Below are positions 8,549 to 18,255 of a stretch of 64,000 nucleotides of DNA, piece by piece. Each line of letters starts with the position of its first letter. The first letter of the stretch is position 1. Source of the stretch: Aquimarina agarivorans (GTDB taxonomy: Bacteria; Bacteroidota; Bacteroidia; Flavobacteriales; Flavobacteriaceae); contig NZ_AFPB01000142.1 in NCBI RefSeq assembly GCF_000218485.1, positions 1 to 64,000 of the forward strand, written 5' to 3'. The notes below the pieces were generated by a model that was given only the letters and a program-made list of their open reading frames with translations, was not told the DNA's origin and searched no databases. The translations under genes were made by a program, and so were the position numbers.

Positions 8549-11344
8549 TTGTTCAAAAAATTGCTTTTATTGGTATTTTTATTTGTTTCGCTAATTTGTA
8601 GCGGACAAAATGAATCTTACCTAAATGCAGTACTTTTTGACGAATTAAAAACCATTGTAGTTATACAGGAACTTCAGTATCAAAATACTTCAAATGATAC
8701 TTTAAATGAAATTTATTTACTGGATTGGGCTAATGCCTTTTCAAGTAAAGAAACCCCTTTAACTGTTCGGTTTAATGAAGATTTTAGACGTGCTTTTCAT
8801 TTTTCCAGTAAAAAGGAACGAGGCTACACTGAAATTGTAAATTTTAGAATAGGCTCTGAAAAAAGTAAGCAATGGTTCAGACTGGATGAACATCCCGATG
8901 TTATTAAAGTCAAATTAACTGATAAGCTTTTACCGGGTGAAAAAGTAAAATTAGAATTTCAGTTTCAAGTAAAAATACCTGATGATCGATTTACCAAATA
9001 TGGCTACGGAAAAAATGAGTATCAACTCCGGTATTGGCACTTAGCCCCTGCCCTTTACAACCATGGCTGGAATTTTTTTAGTCATAAAAATTTGAATGAT
9101 TTTTCAGCCGCTATTTGTAATTATACTCTTAATTTTAAAAGTGATACCGATTTTTATGTTGAAACCAACTTAAATAAAACTTCAGAAGATAAAAATGGTT
9201 TCACTACCTACAAAGAGAATAATGTAACCAACATAGTACTTTATTTATCAAAAAAACAGCGATTTGATACCATTAACTATAAAAATAAGCTGATTACTAC
9301 TGATATTCCTAAAGAATCTTTAAACGACAAAGAACAAAAAGAATCCATTCAGAAAGTATATGATTACGTGGAAGCTTTTTTTGGAGAACTCCCTCAAAAA
9401 AAACTTTTACTTTCTTACACCAATTACAAAAAACAACCTGTATATGGTTTTAATCAATTACCCAATAAATTAAGGCCCTTTAAACCCAATTTTCAATATG
9501 AGATGATTTTATTGAAAGAAATGACAAAGGAATTTAATAAACAATGCATACAAACAGATTTACGAAAGGATCATTGGTTTACCGATGCCATTCAAGTGTA
9601 TGCCATGATTAATTATGTAGATACTTTTTATCCCGATAGTAAATTAACAGGTCGTTTAAGTAAATTTATTGGAGTCAGATGGTTTCATGCTGCAAAATTA
9701 TCTTTTAATGATCAATACTACTTAGGTGCAAAAAACATGGCAGCTCGTTTTTTAGAGCAACCGCTAACGACGCCTAAAGATTCGTTATTAAAATTCAATT
9801 ACAATATTTCAAGCCCTTACAAAGCGGGAATGGGATTAAATTATTTAGACAAAAATTTGAATGGCTCCTTAAAAAAAACCATAGCACATTTTTTTTCTAA
9901 CCAAAAATTAAAAAATACTACCAGTAACGATTTCAATAAGGCATTGGAAAACAGCACTGAGAAAGATATCAGCTGGTTTACTAAAAATTTTGTGAATTCC
10001 GATTCAACATTAGATTTAAAAATAAAGGGAGTTACTAGAAAAAAAGATAGTGTTTATTTACACTTGAAAAATAAAGGAACTTCCATACCTGTAAAAATTA
10101 CTGGACTAAAAAAGAAAAAAATTAGTACTGAAAAATGGGTACCAAATTTTGAAGATTCACTTACTATTGGCTTTCAAAAAAAACGTGCCAATCATTTTGT
10201 ATTAGATTATGATGAATATTTACCTGAAGTTAATCGACGTAATAACTATTGGAAAACTACTGGTGTTTTAAACAAAAAAATACAGTTTAGGTTATTTCAA
10301 GATATCGAAGATCCCAAATATCATCAAACCTTTTTGCTTCCTGTATGGGATTTTAATGTATATGATGGCTTTTTACCTGGTATTAATCTATTTAATAAAT
10401 CCCTTATCAGAAGAAATTTTAATTATAATCTATCACCAGCTTACGGTATTAAATCAAAAAAAATATTAGGCTCTTTTGGAGTTGGACATACGCATCAATT
10501 TAAAAAAACCGGATGGTATTTGATCAATTTCGGAGTTAGTGCTTCAACGTTTAGTTACGCTCCAGACTTACTTTTCAGAACATTTACTCCTACGATAAGT
10601 ATCAACTACCGTCCAAAAGATTTGCGTAAAAACATCAGTCAAAGAATTAGTAATCGACTAGTTTCTATCCAAAGAGAAAAAGATCCTAATATTCCCTTAC
10701 AAACACCCAATTATAACGTTTTTAATACCCGCTACCGATATTCAGATCCCAATTTAACCTACTCATTAGGTATACTAGTTGATTTTCAGCAAGCTAAAAA
10801 TTTTAATAAAATTGCTGCTACTTTTGGATACAGCAAACTATTTTTAAATAATCAACGTATCAATTTTAGATTTTTTGGTGGGACGTTTATAAATAACAAA
10901 ACTCAGGCAGATGGTGATTTTTTTAGCTTTGCATTAGACCGACCAACAGATTATTTATTTGACTTTAACTATTTAGGAAGAGTAGAAAGTTCAGGCATTA
11001 CCAGTCAACAATTTATTTCTGCCGAAGGTAATTTTAAATCGCAACTCACCCCTGCCTTTGCCAATCAATGGCTAGCCACCACTACTGTAGAAAGTAGTAT
11101 ATGGAATTGGATACAAGCTTATGCTGATGCTGGTTTAGTAAAAAACAAGGGATTTGCCCCTGAATTTGTTTACGATTCTGGTATTAAACTTAATTTGCTT
11201 ACCAATTATTTGGAACTATTTTTTCCCTTGCAATCTTCACTTGGGTTTGAACCTAGCTTTTCGGATTACGAAAAACGTATCCGTTTTAAAGTTTCGTTAA
11301 GCATTAATACGTTGGTAGGCTTATTTACTCGTGAGTGGTATTAA
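8549..11344 (+). CDS. M1-peptidase-like exported protein with C-terminal beta-barrel-like region
   Basis: The 931-aa protein starts (TTG 8549) with a classic signal peptide ending near CSGQ-N (residues 1-20). The first half resembles the N-terminal and gluzincin domains of M1 aminopeptidases, but the expected HExxH is not present: the matching helix reads LLKEMTKEF (about 322-330) and the WFxEG-type motif reads WFTDAIQVY. It is thus probably not a zinc peptidase. The second half (about 560-931) is rich in alternating aromatic/polar strands with turns and ends in a terminal aromatic (REWY), suggesting an outer-membrane beta-barrel or barrel-like domain. It follows the LOG gene by 10 bp. Function is unknown; a scaffold or surface role is an inference. 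Confidence 0.75.
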   Translation: MFKKLLLLVFLFVSLICSGQNESYLNAVLFDELKTIVVIQELQYQNTSNDTLNEIYLLDWANAFSSKETPLTVRFNEDFRRAFHFSSKKERGYTEIVNFRIGSEKSKQWFRLDEHPDVIKVKLTDKLLPGEKVKLEFQFQVKIPDDRFTKYGYGKNEYQLRYWHLAPALYNHGWNFFSHKNLNDFSAAICNYTLNFKSDTDFYVETNLNKTSEDKNGFTTYKENNVTNIVLYLSKKQRFDTINYKNKLITTDIPKESLNDKEQKESIQKVYDYVEAFFGELPQKKLLLSYTNYKKQPVYGFNQLPNKLRPFKPNFQYEMILLKEMTKEFNKQCIQTDLRKDHWFTDAIQVYAMINYVDTFYPDSKLTGRLSKFIGVRWFHAAKLSFNDQYYLGAKNMAARFLEQPLTTPKDSLLKFNYNISSPYKAGMGLNYLDKNLNGSLKKTIAHFFSNQKLKNTTSNDFNKALENSTEKDISWFTKNFVNSDSTLDLKIKGVTRKKDSVYLHLKNKGTSIPVKITGLKKKKISTEKWVPNFEDSLTIGFQKKRANHFVLDYDEYLPEVNRRNNYWKTTGVLNKKIQFRLFQDIEDPKYHQTFLLPVWDFNVYDGFLPGINLFNKSLIRRNFNYNLSPAYGIKSKKILGSFGVGHTHQFKKTGWYLINFGVSASTFSYAPDLLFRTFTPTISINYRPKDLRKNISQRISNRLVSIQREKDPNIPLQTPNYNVFNTRYRYSDPNLTYSLGILVDFQQAKNFNKIAATFGYSKLFLNNQRINFRFFGGTFINNKTQADGDFFSFALDRPTDYLFDFNYLGRVESSGITSQQFISAEGNFKSQLTPAFANQWLATTTVESSIWNWIQAYADAGLVKNKGFAPEFVYDSGIKLNLLTNYLELFFPLQSSLGFEPSFSDYEKRIRFKVSLSINTLVGLFTREWY

Positions 11345-11486
11345 TTATAACAAAAAAAATAATACAAACTATATCAACCTAGTCTTTCATTGAGCTTTTT
11401 TTTTGGAATAATTCTCAATAAAAGTACTTTTTAAGGGAAATCCAAGTCCTTTATTTGAATACGTCACAAAGTAGAAACAGGATAAC

Positions 11487-11517
11487 ATTGTAAAAAAGCT
11501 TATTTATACTTATTTTT
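11487..11517 (+). promoter_or_regulatory. Bacteroidota-type promoter for the E1 dehydrogenase gene
   Basis: TTG at 11487-11489, a 20-nt spacer and TATTTTTG at 11510-11517 match the Bacteroidota sigma-70 consensus (TTG / TAnnTTTG). The ATG of the E1 gene is 24 nt downstream, implying a short leader. Confidence 0.55.
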
Positions 11518-11541
11518 GTTTAGTCCAACTTAAACCATTGT

Positions 11542-13956
11542 ATGCACACTAAGTCATCATCCACACTATCATTATCATTTACTGAATTTAAAGAGCAAGT
11601 TTTATCAGATTATAAAATTGCATTTATGAGTAGAGAATGTAGTTTGGCTGGTCGTAGAGAAGTGCTTACAGGGAAGGCTAAATTTGGAATATTTGGTGAT
11701 GGTAAAGAACTGGCACAACTTGCTTGGGCAAGAGTGTTTGAAAAAGGTGATTTTAGGTCAGGATACTACAGGGATCAAACCTTTATGTTTGCTGTTGATT
11801 GTTATAAAATTTCAGAATTTTTTTCAGGACTATATGCTTTTACTGATATTAATGAAGAACCCTTTTCTGCCGGAAGGCAAATGGGAGGACATTTTGCCAC
11901 CCATAGTTTAAACGAAGATGGGAGTTGGAAGGTACTGAGTGACCAAATAAATTCTGCCTCGGACATATCCCCTACCGCAGGGCAAATCCCACGTTTAGTC
12001 GGTTTGGCACAAGCTTCAAAAATATATAAAAATATTACTGAACTTAAAAACCGCACTAATTTTTCAAAAAACGGAAATGAGGTTGCTTGGGGTACTATTG
12101 GAAACGCTAGTACCAGTGAAGGTTTGTTTTTTGAATCCATTAATGCTGCGGGAGTATTACAAGTTCCTATGGTAATTAGCGTTTGGGATGATGATTACGG
12201 AATTTCAGTACATAACAAACATCATACAACAAAAGAAAGTATATCAGAAGTACTTGCTGGATTTCAACGGACGGAAACTGCTAAAGGTTTCGAAATTTTA
12301 AAAGTAAAAGGCTGGGATTACCTTGCATTGATTGAAACTTACGAAAAAGCAAATAAAATTGCACGTAAAGAACATGTGCCTGTAATTATTCATGTCACCG
12401 AATTGACACAACCGCAAGGACACTCTTCCTCTGGATCACATGAACGTTATAAAAATGAGGAACGTTTACTTTGGGAACGTGATTTTGACTGTAATAAAAA
12501 ATTTAAGCAGTTTATTATCGATAGTAATTTAGCTACTGATGACGAAATTAAAACTATTGAAAAAGAAATCAAAAAAGAGGTTAGAACAGTTAAAAATGCG
12601 ACTTGGAAAAGGTTTATTTCAGTTGTAATTAATGAACAATTAGATGCTTTAACCTATTATAAACCTATTATACAAAAGAGCACGCAAAGTGTTTTTATTA
12701 AAACTATAGTGAGTGAGCTTGAAGCTAAAAATGAGCCTTTACGCAAAAATATTTTAGAAACTGGACGCAAAATTTTACGCTACATTGCGCACGAAGATTT
12801 TCCTGAAAAAACTGCTATGATCAATTGGTTAAATGGTTATCAGGAATCATTACGTCCTAAATTTAGTGCGCACCTTACTAATGAGAATGAAGATCGCGCT
12901 ACGTATATTGATGAAGTAATCCCTAGTTATGACAATGATGCCCCTATGGTTGACGGTAGAATTGTACTTAGGGATAATTTTGACAAAATTTTCGAAACCA
13001 TTCCCGAAACATTAATTTTTGGTGAAGATGTGGGCTATATTGGCGATGTAAATCAAGGTTTAGAAGGGTTACAGGAAAAATACGGAGCTATCCGAGTAGC
13101 TGACACAGGTATCAGGGAACCTTCAATTATTGGTCAAGGAATCGGAATGGCACTAAGAGGACTACGGCCAATTGCTGAAATTCAGTACTTAGATTATATT
13201 TTGTACTGCTTACAAACATTGAGTGATGATTTAGCTTGTTTACGTTACCGAACTTTTGGAAAGCAAAAAGCGCCATTAATTATCAGAACTCGCGGACATA
13301 GGTTGGAAGGTATATGGCATTCGGGTTCGCCAATGGGCGGAATTATCCATTTGTTGAGAGGAGTTCATGTTTTAGTTCCTCGTAATATGACAAAAGCTGC
13401 TGGTTTTTACAATACATTACTAGCTAGTGATGAGCCTGCACTTGTTGTTGAATGCCTGAATGGCTACCGATTAAAGGAAAAATTACCAAACAATTTAGGA
13501 GAATTTAAAACTCCTATTGGATATGCCGAAGTTTTAAAGGAAGGCAAAGATATCACGCTTGTTTCTTACGGATCAACACTACGGTTGGTTGAAAAAGCTG
13601 CCAAAGAACTTCTGATTGTTGGTATTAATGCTGAAATTATTGATGTACAATCCCTAGTTCCGTTTGACTTAGATCACGCGATTGCTAAAAGTGTTTCTAA
13701 AACAAGCCGTATACTATTTATTGATGAAGATATGCCCGGTGGTGCTACAGGATACATGTTACAACAAGCACTTGATGTTCAGCAAATTTTTAAATATTTG
13801 GACAGCGCACCGCAAACACTAAGTGCACAGCCACACCGACCTGCTTTTGGTACTGATGGTGATTACTTTAGTAAACCCTCAATTGATGATATTTTTGAGA
13901 AAGCTTATGCCATTATGCATGAAAGTGATCCTGCAAAATTTCCTAAATTAAGGTGA
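11542..13956 (+). CDS. Fused alpha/beta E1 component of a branched-chain 2-oxoacid dehydrogenase
   Basis: The thiamine-diphosphate E1 decarboxylates a 2-oxoacid (most likely branched-chain) and passes the acyl group to lipoyl-E2. Residues 1 to about 400 are the alpha subunit (TPP region GNASTSEGLFFESIN about 187-201) and about 460-804 the beta subunit (GEDVGYIGDVNQGLEGL, later EDMPGGATGYM). In many bacteria these are two genes; a single 804-aa chain is a known Bacteroidota arrangement. It has its own promoter and no E2/E3 genes next to it. Pyruvate or 2-oxoglutarate specificity is less likely but not excluded. The convergent neighbour is an FAD oxidoreductase, 27 bp away, with no obvious terminator between. 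Confidence 0.9.
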   Translation: MHTKSSSTLSLSFTEFKEQVLSDYKIAFMSRECSLAGRREVLTGKAKFGIFGDGKELAQLAWARVFEKGDFRSGYYRDQTFMFAVDCYKISEFFSGLYAFTDINEEPFSAGRQMGGHFATHSLNEDGSWKVLSDQINSASDISPTAGQIPRLVGLAQASKIYKNITELKNRTNFSKNGNEVAWGTIGNASTSEGLFFESINAAGVLQVPMVISVWDDDYGISVHNKHHTTKESISEVLAGFQRTETAKGFEILKVKGWDYLALIETYEKANKIARKEHVPVIIHVTELTQPQGHSSSGSHERYKNEERLLWERDFDCNKKFKQFIIDSNLATDDEIKTIEKEIKKEVRTVKNATWKRFISVVINEQLDALTYYKPIIQKSTQSVFIKTIVSELEAKNEPLRKNILETGRKILRYIAHEDFPEKTAMINWLNGYQESLRPKFSAHLTNENEDRATYIDEVIPSYDNDAPMVDGRIVLRDNFDKIFETIPETLIFGEDVGYIGDVNQGLEGLQEKYGAIRVADTGIREPSIIGQGIGMALRGLRPIAEIQYLDYILYCLQTLSDDLACLRYRTFGKQKAPLIIRTRGHRLEGIWHSGSPMGGIIHLLRGVHVLVPRNMTKAAGFYNTLLASDEPALVVECLNGYRLKEKLPNNLGEFKTPIGYAEVLKEGKDITLVSYGSTLRLVEKAAKELLIVGINAEIIDVQSLVPFDLDHAIAKSVSKTSRILFIDEDMPGGATGYMLQQALDVQQIFKYLDSAPQTLSAQPHRPAFGTDGDYFSKPSIDDIFEKAYAIMHESDPAKFPKLR

Positions 13957-13983
13957 TATTGAATTAGTGTATTCAACTATTTA

Positions 13984-15228
13984 TTAAGAAAACATATTCC
14001 CAGATATTTTTTCATGAATCGCTTGTGCTGCCAATTCACCTGAGTGCATGGCTGCATTTAATGAACCGTTTAATAAAGTATCCCCTGCTAAAAAAATATG
14101 CGTTGTCAATTGCGTTTCCGAAGGATGTACTGTTCTTTTAACATCAGTCAAATCAGGTAAAGCAAGTGGAATGGTATATTTTTTCAAAAATCGTAATGGT
14201 TTGCAATTTGCAACCGTCTTCAAATCTTTTTCTACTTCAATAATTAAATTAGCATCAGAAAATTGATGCGTTTTAGTAATAGAAACAGACAGTAATTTGT
14301 GTTGCGCTTCAGGCAAAACACTTTTAGGAAAACAAATAGAATTAATAATACAATTTTCGTCAAATGCAATTAACCCAATCATATGCCGTTCAAAAGTATT
14401 TTTTTCTACTTCAAAATAAAGGGTTTCGGTACCTTTCCATGTCAATTCCGATGCCGCTAATTGAGGGACTATTTTAGAGGCCTCCGTGGCTACAATAATA
14501 TAATCTGATGTATGAGTTGCACCGTCCGAAAAATGAATAGTATTGCCTACTATTTTTTCCACCTTAGCGGAGAAGTAAATTTTGGTTTCCTTTAACTGAG
14601 CTTGTAACTGATTGGGAATTTCCTGTATACCCTTTCTAGGAATTACTGCGTTTCCTTCGTTAAACATTTTAAAAATAAATTCAAACATTCTGGAGGACGT
14701 TTGCAATTCATTTTCTAAAAATATACCCCCAAAAAAAGGTTGAAAAAAGTCTTTTATAAATGGTGTTGAAAATCCAAAATCTTTCAAATAATCATAGGTG
14801 CTTTTTTCTTCAGCATTAAAAATCTCATCTATTGTTTTACTTTTCAAACTTCGCGAAAGCTTAAAAATTTTCAGTTTATCCGAAAATGATCCAATTGTTG
14901 AAAATAAAGTAGGTAAAACCAGTGAACTATCTCTCAATGGATCACCGATACAAAATTGTTTTCCATTTTTAAATATATAGGAACCTGACTCAAAACTATC
15001 CAAAGCAAGGGTTTCAAAATTCAAGTATTTTTGAGCCATAGGGTAAGCACTTAGCAACACCTGAAAACCATGATCCATAATATAACCTTCATAAACATCA
15101 CTTTGAACTCTACCTCCTACCTTTTTATCAGCCTCAAAAATCACGGGAGTATACCCCAAAGATTCTAATTCAATAGCTGCGGTAAGTCCACTTATTCCTG
15201 CTCCAATAATTGCTATATTTTTACTCAT
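13984..15228 (-). CDS. FAD-dependent amine-oxidase/protoporphyrinogen-oxidase-like flavoprotein
   Basis: An N-terminal Rossmann fold binds FAD (GAGISG at 9-14, acidic E32 at the end of the second strand, GGR at 38-40), and a C-terminal FAD motif near LAGDTLLNGSLNAA completes the amine-oxidase superfamily pattern. Length 414 aa fits the NAD(P)/FAD-dependent oxidoreductase group seen in flavobacteria. The substrate cannot be told: amine, carotenoid or porphyrinogen oxidation all occur in this superfamily. The protein lacks a signal peptide. It stands alone on the minus strand between two plus-strand genes. Confidence 0.8.
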   Translation of the reverse strand: MSKNIAIIGAGISGLTAAIELESLGYTPVIFEADKKVGGRVQSDVYEGYIMDHGFQVLLSAYPMAQKYLNFETLALDSFESGSYIFKNGKQFCIGDPLRDSSLVLPTLFSTIGSFSDKLKIFKLSRSLKSKTIDEIFNAEEKSTYDYLKDFGFSTPFIKDFFQPFFGGIFLENELQTSSRMFEFIFKMFNEGNAVIPRKGIQEIPNQLQAQLKETKIYFSAKVEKIVGNTIHFSDGATHTSDYIIVATEASKIVPQLAASELTWKGTETLYFEVEKNTFERHMIGLIAFDENCIINSICFPKSVLPEAQHKLLSVSITKTHQFSDANLIIEVEKDLKTVANCKPLRFLKKYTIPLALPDLTDVKRTVHPSETQLTTHIFLAGDTLLNGSLNAAMHSGELAAQAIHEKISGNMFS

Positions 15229-15414
15229 AGTTTGCTATTTTACAAAACAAAAATAGCCAATCCTACTATTTATTTGTGCATAAAATGAATAAACAACGCT
15301 TGCACTTTAATATGCTCAACAATGCATTACAACAATGTTTTTTTAGTATCTAAATTTTGACACATCGACTACTCCGATGGCTAAAAAATGTATCTTTGTT
15401 AAAAATTTTATTCA

Positions 15415-16230
15415 ATGCAAGAATTACAACAAATTATAGAAAAAGCTTGGGATAACCGTGAGCTTTTAAAGGAAACTGCTACCCAAGATGCTATCAGAAA
15501 GGTAATAAGTTTACTGGATGCTGGAGAATTGCGTGTTGCCGAACCTACTGCTAACGGATGGCAGGTAAACGAATGGGTAAAAAAGGGCGTGGTACTTTAC
15601 TTCCCAATTCAAAAAATGGAAACATTGGAAGCTGGTATTTTTGAATACCATGATAAAATGCCGTTAAAAACGGACTATAAAGAAAAAGGAGTTCGTGTTG
15701 TTCCTGGTGCTTCGGCTAGGCAAGGTTCATACTTGTCGGCAGGTACTATTTTAATGCCTAGTTACGTAAACATTGGTGCTTACGTGGACGAAGGTACTAT
15801 GGTAGATACTTGGGCAACTGTTGGTAGTTGTGCACAAATTGGCAAAAATGTACACTTAAGTGGTGGTGTTGGTATTGGTGGTGTTTTAGAGCCTTTGCAG
15901 GCGGCACCTGTAATTATTGAAGATGGTGTTTTTGTAGGTTCGCGTTGTATTGTAGTTGAAGGAGTACGTGTTGAAAAAGAAGCCGTTTTAGGCGCTAACG
16001 TTGTACTTACTATGAGTACTAAAATTATTGATGTTACTGGGGATACACCGGTTGAAACTAAAGGTGTTGTACCTGAACGTTCAGTTGTAATTCCTGGTAG
16101 TTACACAAAAAAGTTCCCTGCTGGAGAATACAATGTGCCTTGTGCATTAATTATTGGTAAACGTAAAGAAAGTACGAACAAAAAAACATCATTAAATGAT
16201 GCTTTACGTGAGTATGATGTAGCCGTATAG
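15415..16230 (+). CDS. dapD: 2,3,4,5-Tetrahydropyridine-2,6-dicarboxylate N-succinyltransferase
   Basis: DapD transfers succinyl from succinyl-CoA to tetrahydrodipicolinate in the lysine/meso-diaminopimelate pathway. The C-terminal two thirds is a left-handed beta-helix of hexapeptide repeats (about 95-220, for example VNIGAYVDEGTMVDTWATVG), with the family motif SGGVGIGGVLEPLQA. Length 271 aa is normal. A TATCTTTG -7 element lies at 15391-15398, 17 nt before the ATG, without a clear -33 partner. A terminator hairpin follows. It is monocistronic. Confidence 0.95.
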   Translation: MQELQQIIEKAWDNRELLKETATQDAIRKVISLLDAGELRVAEPTANGWQVNEWVKKGVVLYFPIQKMETLEAGIFEYHDKMPLKTDYKEKGVRVVPGASARQGSYLSAGTILMPSYVNIGAYVDEGTMVDTWATVGSCAQIGKNVHLSGGVGIGGVLEPLQAAPVIIEDGVFVGSRCIVVEGVRVEKEAVLGANVVLTMSTKIIDVTGDTPVETKGVVPERSVVIPGSYTKKFPAGEYNVPCALIIGKRKESTNKKTSLNDALREYDVAV

Positions 16231-16251
16231 ATTACTTGCTAGTATGATATT

Positions 16252-16287
16252 AAAAAGTCTTCTATTTTTAAAAATGAAGACTTTTTT
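16252..16287 (+). terminator. Rho-independent terminator of dapD
   Basis: An 11-bp perfect stem (aaaaagtcttc / gaagacttttt) with a 13-nt loop is followed directly by a T run on the plus strand. Confidence 0.8.
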
Positions 16288-16304
16288 ATTTTAAAGGTAT
16301 TTAC

Positions 16305-16335
16305 ACGATTTACGAATAAAAATTTCGTAAATCGT
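16305..16335 (-). terminator. Hairpin ending the Kdo-kinase-like gene
   Basis: A perfect 12-bp stem (acgatttacgaa / ttcgtaaatcgt) with a 7-nt loop abuts the stop codon of the minus-strand gene at 16337. The U tract after it on the minus strand is poor, so it may act in RNA stability as well as termination. Confidence 0.55.
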
Positions 16336-16336
16336 A

Positions 16337-17119
16337 TTATTTATTTTTCAACTTTCGTTTTAAATGTTCTTTTTTTCTAATTTTTAATTTGAAAGCATTA
16401 CTGCTTTTAAGTAAATTATGGTAAACGCTATCGTAGGAATAAGTACTTATTTCGGCGTATCGCTGTGCCACAATTTGAATCATCTGTTTTGATAGCCATA
16501 AACGTTTTAAATTTTCCATACGTTTTGGTAGCGATAAAGCCTCAAATTTCAACCTGTTTAAATCAATTAAATAAAAGTCATAATTCCCGTTTTTATGATC
16601 AATTATTAAAGTATTCCCAGGTGAGTGATCCAAAAAGTTCACTTTATTTTCATGTAATTTATATGTAAAGTCAGTAAATTTTTTTAAAATTTCAATTCTA
16701 TTTTTAAACAGTGGATTATGAATTAAATGCCTAAAATCAAAATCATAATCAACGTTCAAACTCACATAATAACTCTCCTTTAACCCTAATAACGAAGATG
16801 CTTCAATGTAAGCCACTGGATTTGGAGTCAAAATATCCAAGCTTAATAACTTTTTAGCATAGTCAAAGGAACGTTTTGCCTTGGTCGGTCTAATAAATTT
16901 ATACACAAACGCATTAAATGCCCCTGGCTTTCGAAATGATTTTACATTAAAGGTTTGTCCCTCAACAATAAATTTTTTAATCGTATTTCTTGCTCCTTTA
17001 GTTACATATTCCCCTTGACTGTCAAAATTTTTTATCATTTCTACAAGCTTTTCTTCCAGGTGAATATATTGGGGGTTGAAATGTATTTGATTCATAATTT
17101 CAAAGATATGTGAATTCAA
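16337..17119 (-). CDS. Kdo/LPS-core kinase-like protein (InaA/WaaP-type kinase fold)
   Basis: The protein has the reduced protein-kinase-like fold of lipopolysaccharide kinases: a catalytic-loop equivalent NFLDHSPGNTLI (about 162-173) and a metal-binding LIDLNR (about 185-190). Such enzymes phosphorylate Kdo or heptose in the LPS inner core at the cytoplasmic side of the inner membrane. The lysine-rich C-terminus (about 245-260) suggests contact with acidic phospholipid or nucleic acid. ATG 17095 (MNQIHFNPQY) is an alternative start. It is divergent from a GT9 gene, and the surrounding glycosyltransferases support an LPS-core role. The acceptor is inferred. Confidence 0.82.
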   Translation of the reverse strand: MNSHIFEIMNQIHFNPQYIHLEEKLVEMIKNFDSQGEYVTKGARNTIKKFIVEGQTFNVKSFRKPGAFNAFVYKFIRPTKAKRSFDYAKKLLSLDILTPNPVAYIEASSLLGLKESYYVSLNVDYDFDFRHLIHNPLFKNRIEILKKFTDFTYKLHENKVNFLDHSPGNTLIIDHKNGNYDFYLIDLNRLKFEALSLPKRMENLKRLWLSKQMIQIVAQRYAEISTYSYDSVYHNLLKSSNAFKLKIRKKEHLKRKLKNK

Positions 17120-17175
17120 ATTTTATTTACATCACAAAAAATAATAATTTCGATAATTATTAAAGTACAAGTGCA

Positions 17176-18255
17176 ATGAAAAAGATACTGGTAATTCAAA
17201 ATAAACGCATAGGCGATGTACTTATAGCTTCAGTGATTGCTCAAAATATCAAAAAAGTTCATCCCGATGCTAATGTTGATTTTCTAGTTTATGATTTCAC
17301 TACCGGAGTAATACAAAACAATCCATATATAAATCATATCATTGCTATTAATGAAAAGGAAACAAAACAGCTACCGAATTTAGTCAAACTCGCATTTACA
17401 ATTAGAAAAAAAAATTACGATATCATTTTTGATCCCTATGCAAAATTTCAAAGTAAATTTATTTGCTTGCTTTCGGGAGCAAATCAGCGTATTGGATTAG
17501 TAAAGCCTAATAAAAAATTACCTTTTAAATTTTATACTGATGTGGTACATTTACTTGAAGAAAAAAGTAATGTGTGCGGAAAATCTATTGAAGATAGGGT
17601 AAATATGGTCAGTTCCTTGTTTCCCATTCAAAAAAATAAAATTGATTATACGCCCAAAATATTCCTTACTGAAAAGGAAATAAATTACAATAAACTAGAT
17701 GGCTACAACCAGCCGTTTATTATGTTAGGAGTTTTAGGAAGTACGCCTCAAAAATCAATGCCTTATGACTATGTTACTGCTTTGATTGATTTTGTTACCG
17801 ATACTTTTCAAGTAAACGTACTGTTTAATTATGCACCTCATCAAAAAAAAGAAGCGCTAAAAATTTACGAGACCTGTAAAAATAAATCACAAATTGTTAT
17901 TGACATTTATGAAGATACAATTCGTGGTTTTATTAAGTTAATGAATAAATGCAGCTTGCTGATAGGTAACGAAGGTGGAAGCATTCACATTGCAAAAGCA
18001 TTAAACAAACCTACGTTTACTATTTTTTCACCTTACGTACACAAAGAGCATTGGGCAAGTTTTGAAGATGGCGTGTTGCACACATCCGTACATTTGATTG
18101 AGGAAAAACCACATTTATTTGGAGATGACTTAGGTTTTGAGAGTATGCGAAAAATAGAAAACGATCCAGTAGCTATGTATCGTGAACTTACACCTGAACT
18201 TATGATCCCTAAACTCAACCTTTTTTTACAACGCTATTTAAAACAAATTAAATGA
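17176..18255 (+). CDS. Glycosyltransferase family 9 (heptosyltransferase-like)
   Basis: GT9 enzymes add heptose (or a related sugar) to the LPS inner core. The N-terminus KKILVIQNKRIGDVLIASVI matches the family's RIGDxxxx motif, and the C-terminal nucleotide-sugar site GNEGGSIHIAKALNKP (about 262-277) replaces the more common GNDSGPMHLA. Length 359 aa is typical and it has no signal or membrane segment. The stop overlaps the ATG of the next gene (ATGA at 18252-18255), so the methyltransferase is translationally coupled. Confidence 0.88.
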   Translation: MKKILVIQNKRIGDVLIASVIAQNIKKVHPDANVDFLVYDFTTGVIQNNPYINHIIAINEKETKQLPNLVKLAFTIRKKNYDIIFDPYAKFQSKFICLLSGANQRIGLVKPNKKLPFKFYTDVVHLLEEKSNVCGKSIEDRVNMVSSLFPIQKNKIDYTPKIFLTEKEINYNKLDGYNQPFIMLGVLGSTPQKSMPYDYVTALIDFVTDTFQVNVLFNYAPHQKKEALKIYETCKNKSQIVIDIYEDTIRGFIKLMNKCSLLIGNEGGSIHIAKALNKPTFTIFSPYVHKEHWASFEDGVLHTSVHLIEEKPHLFGDDLGFESMRKIENDPVAMYRELTPELMIPKLNLFLQRYLKQIK

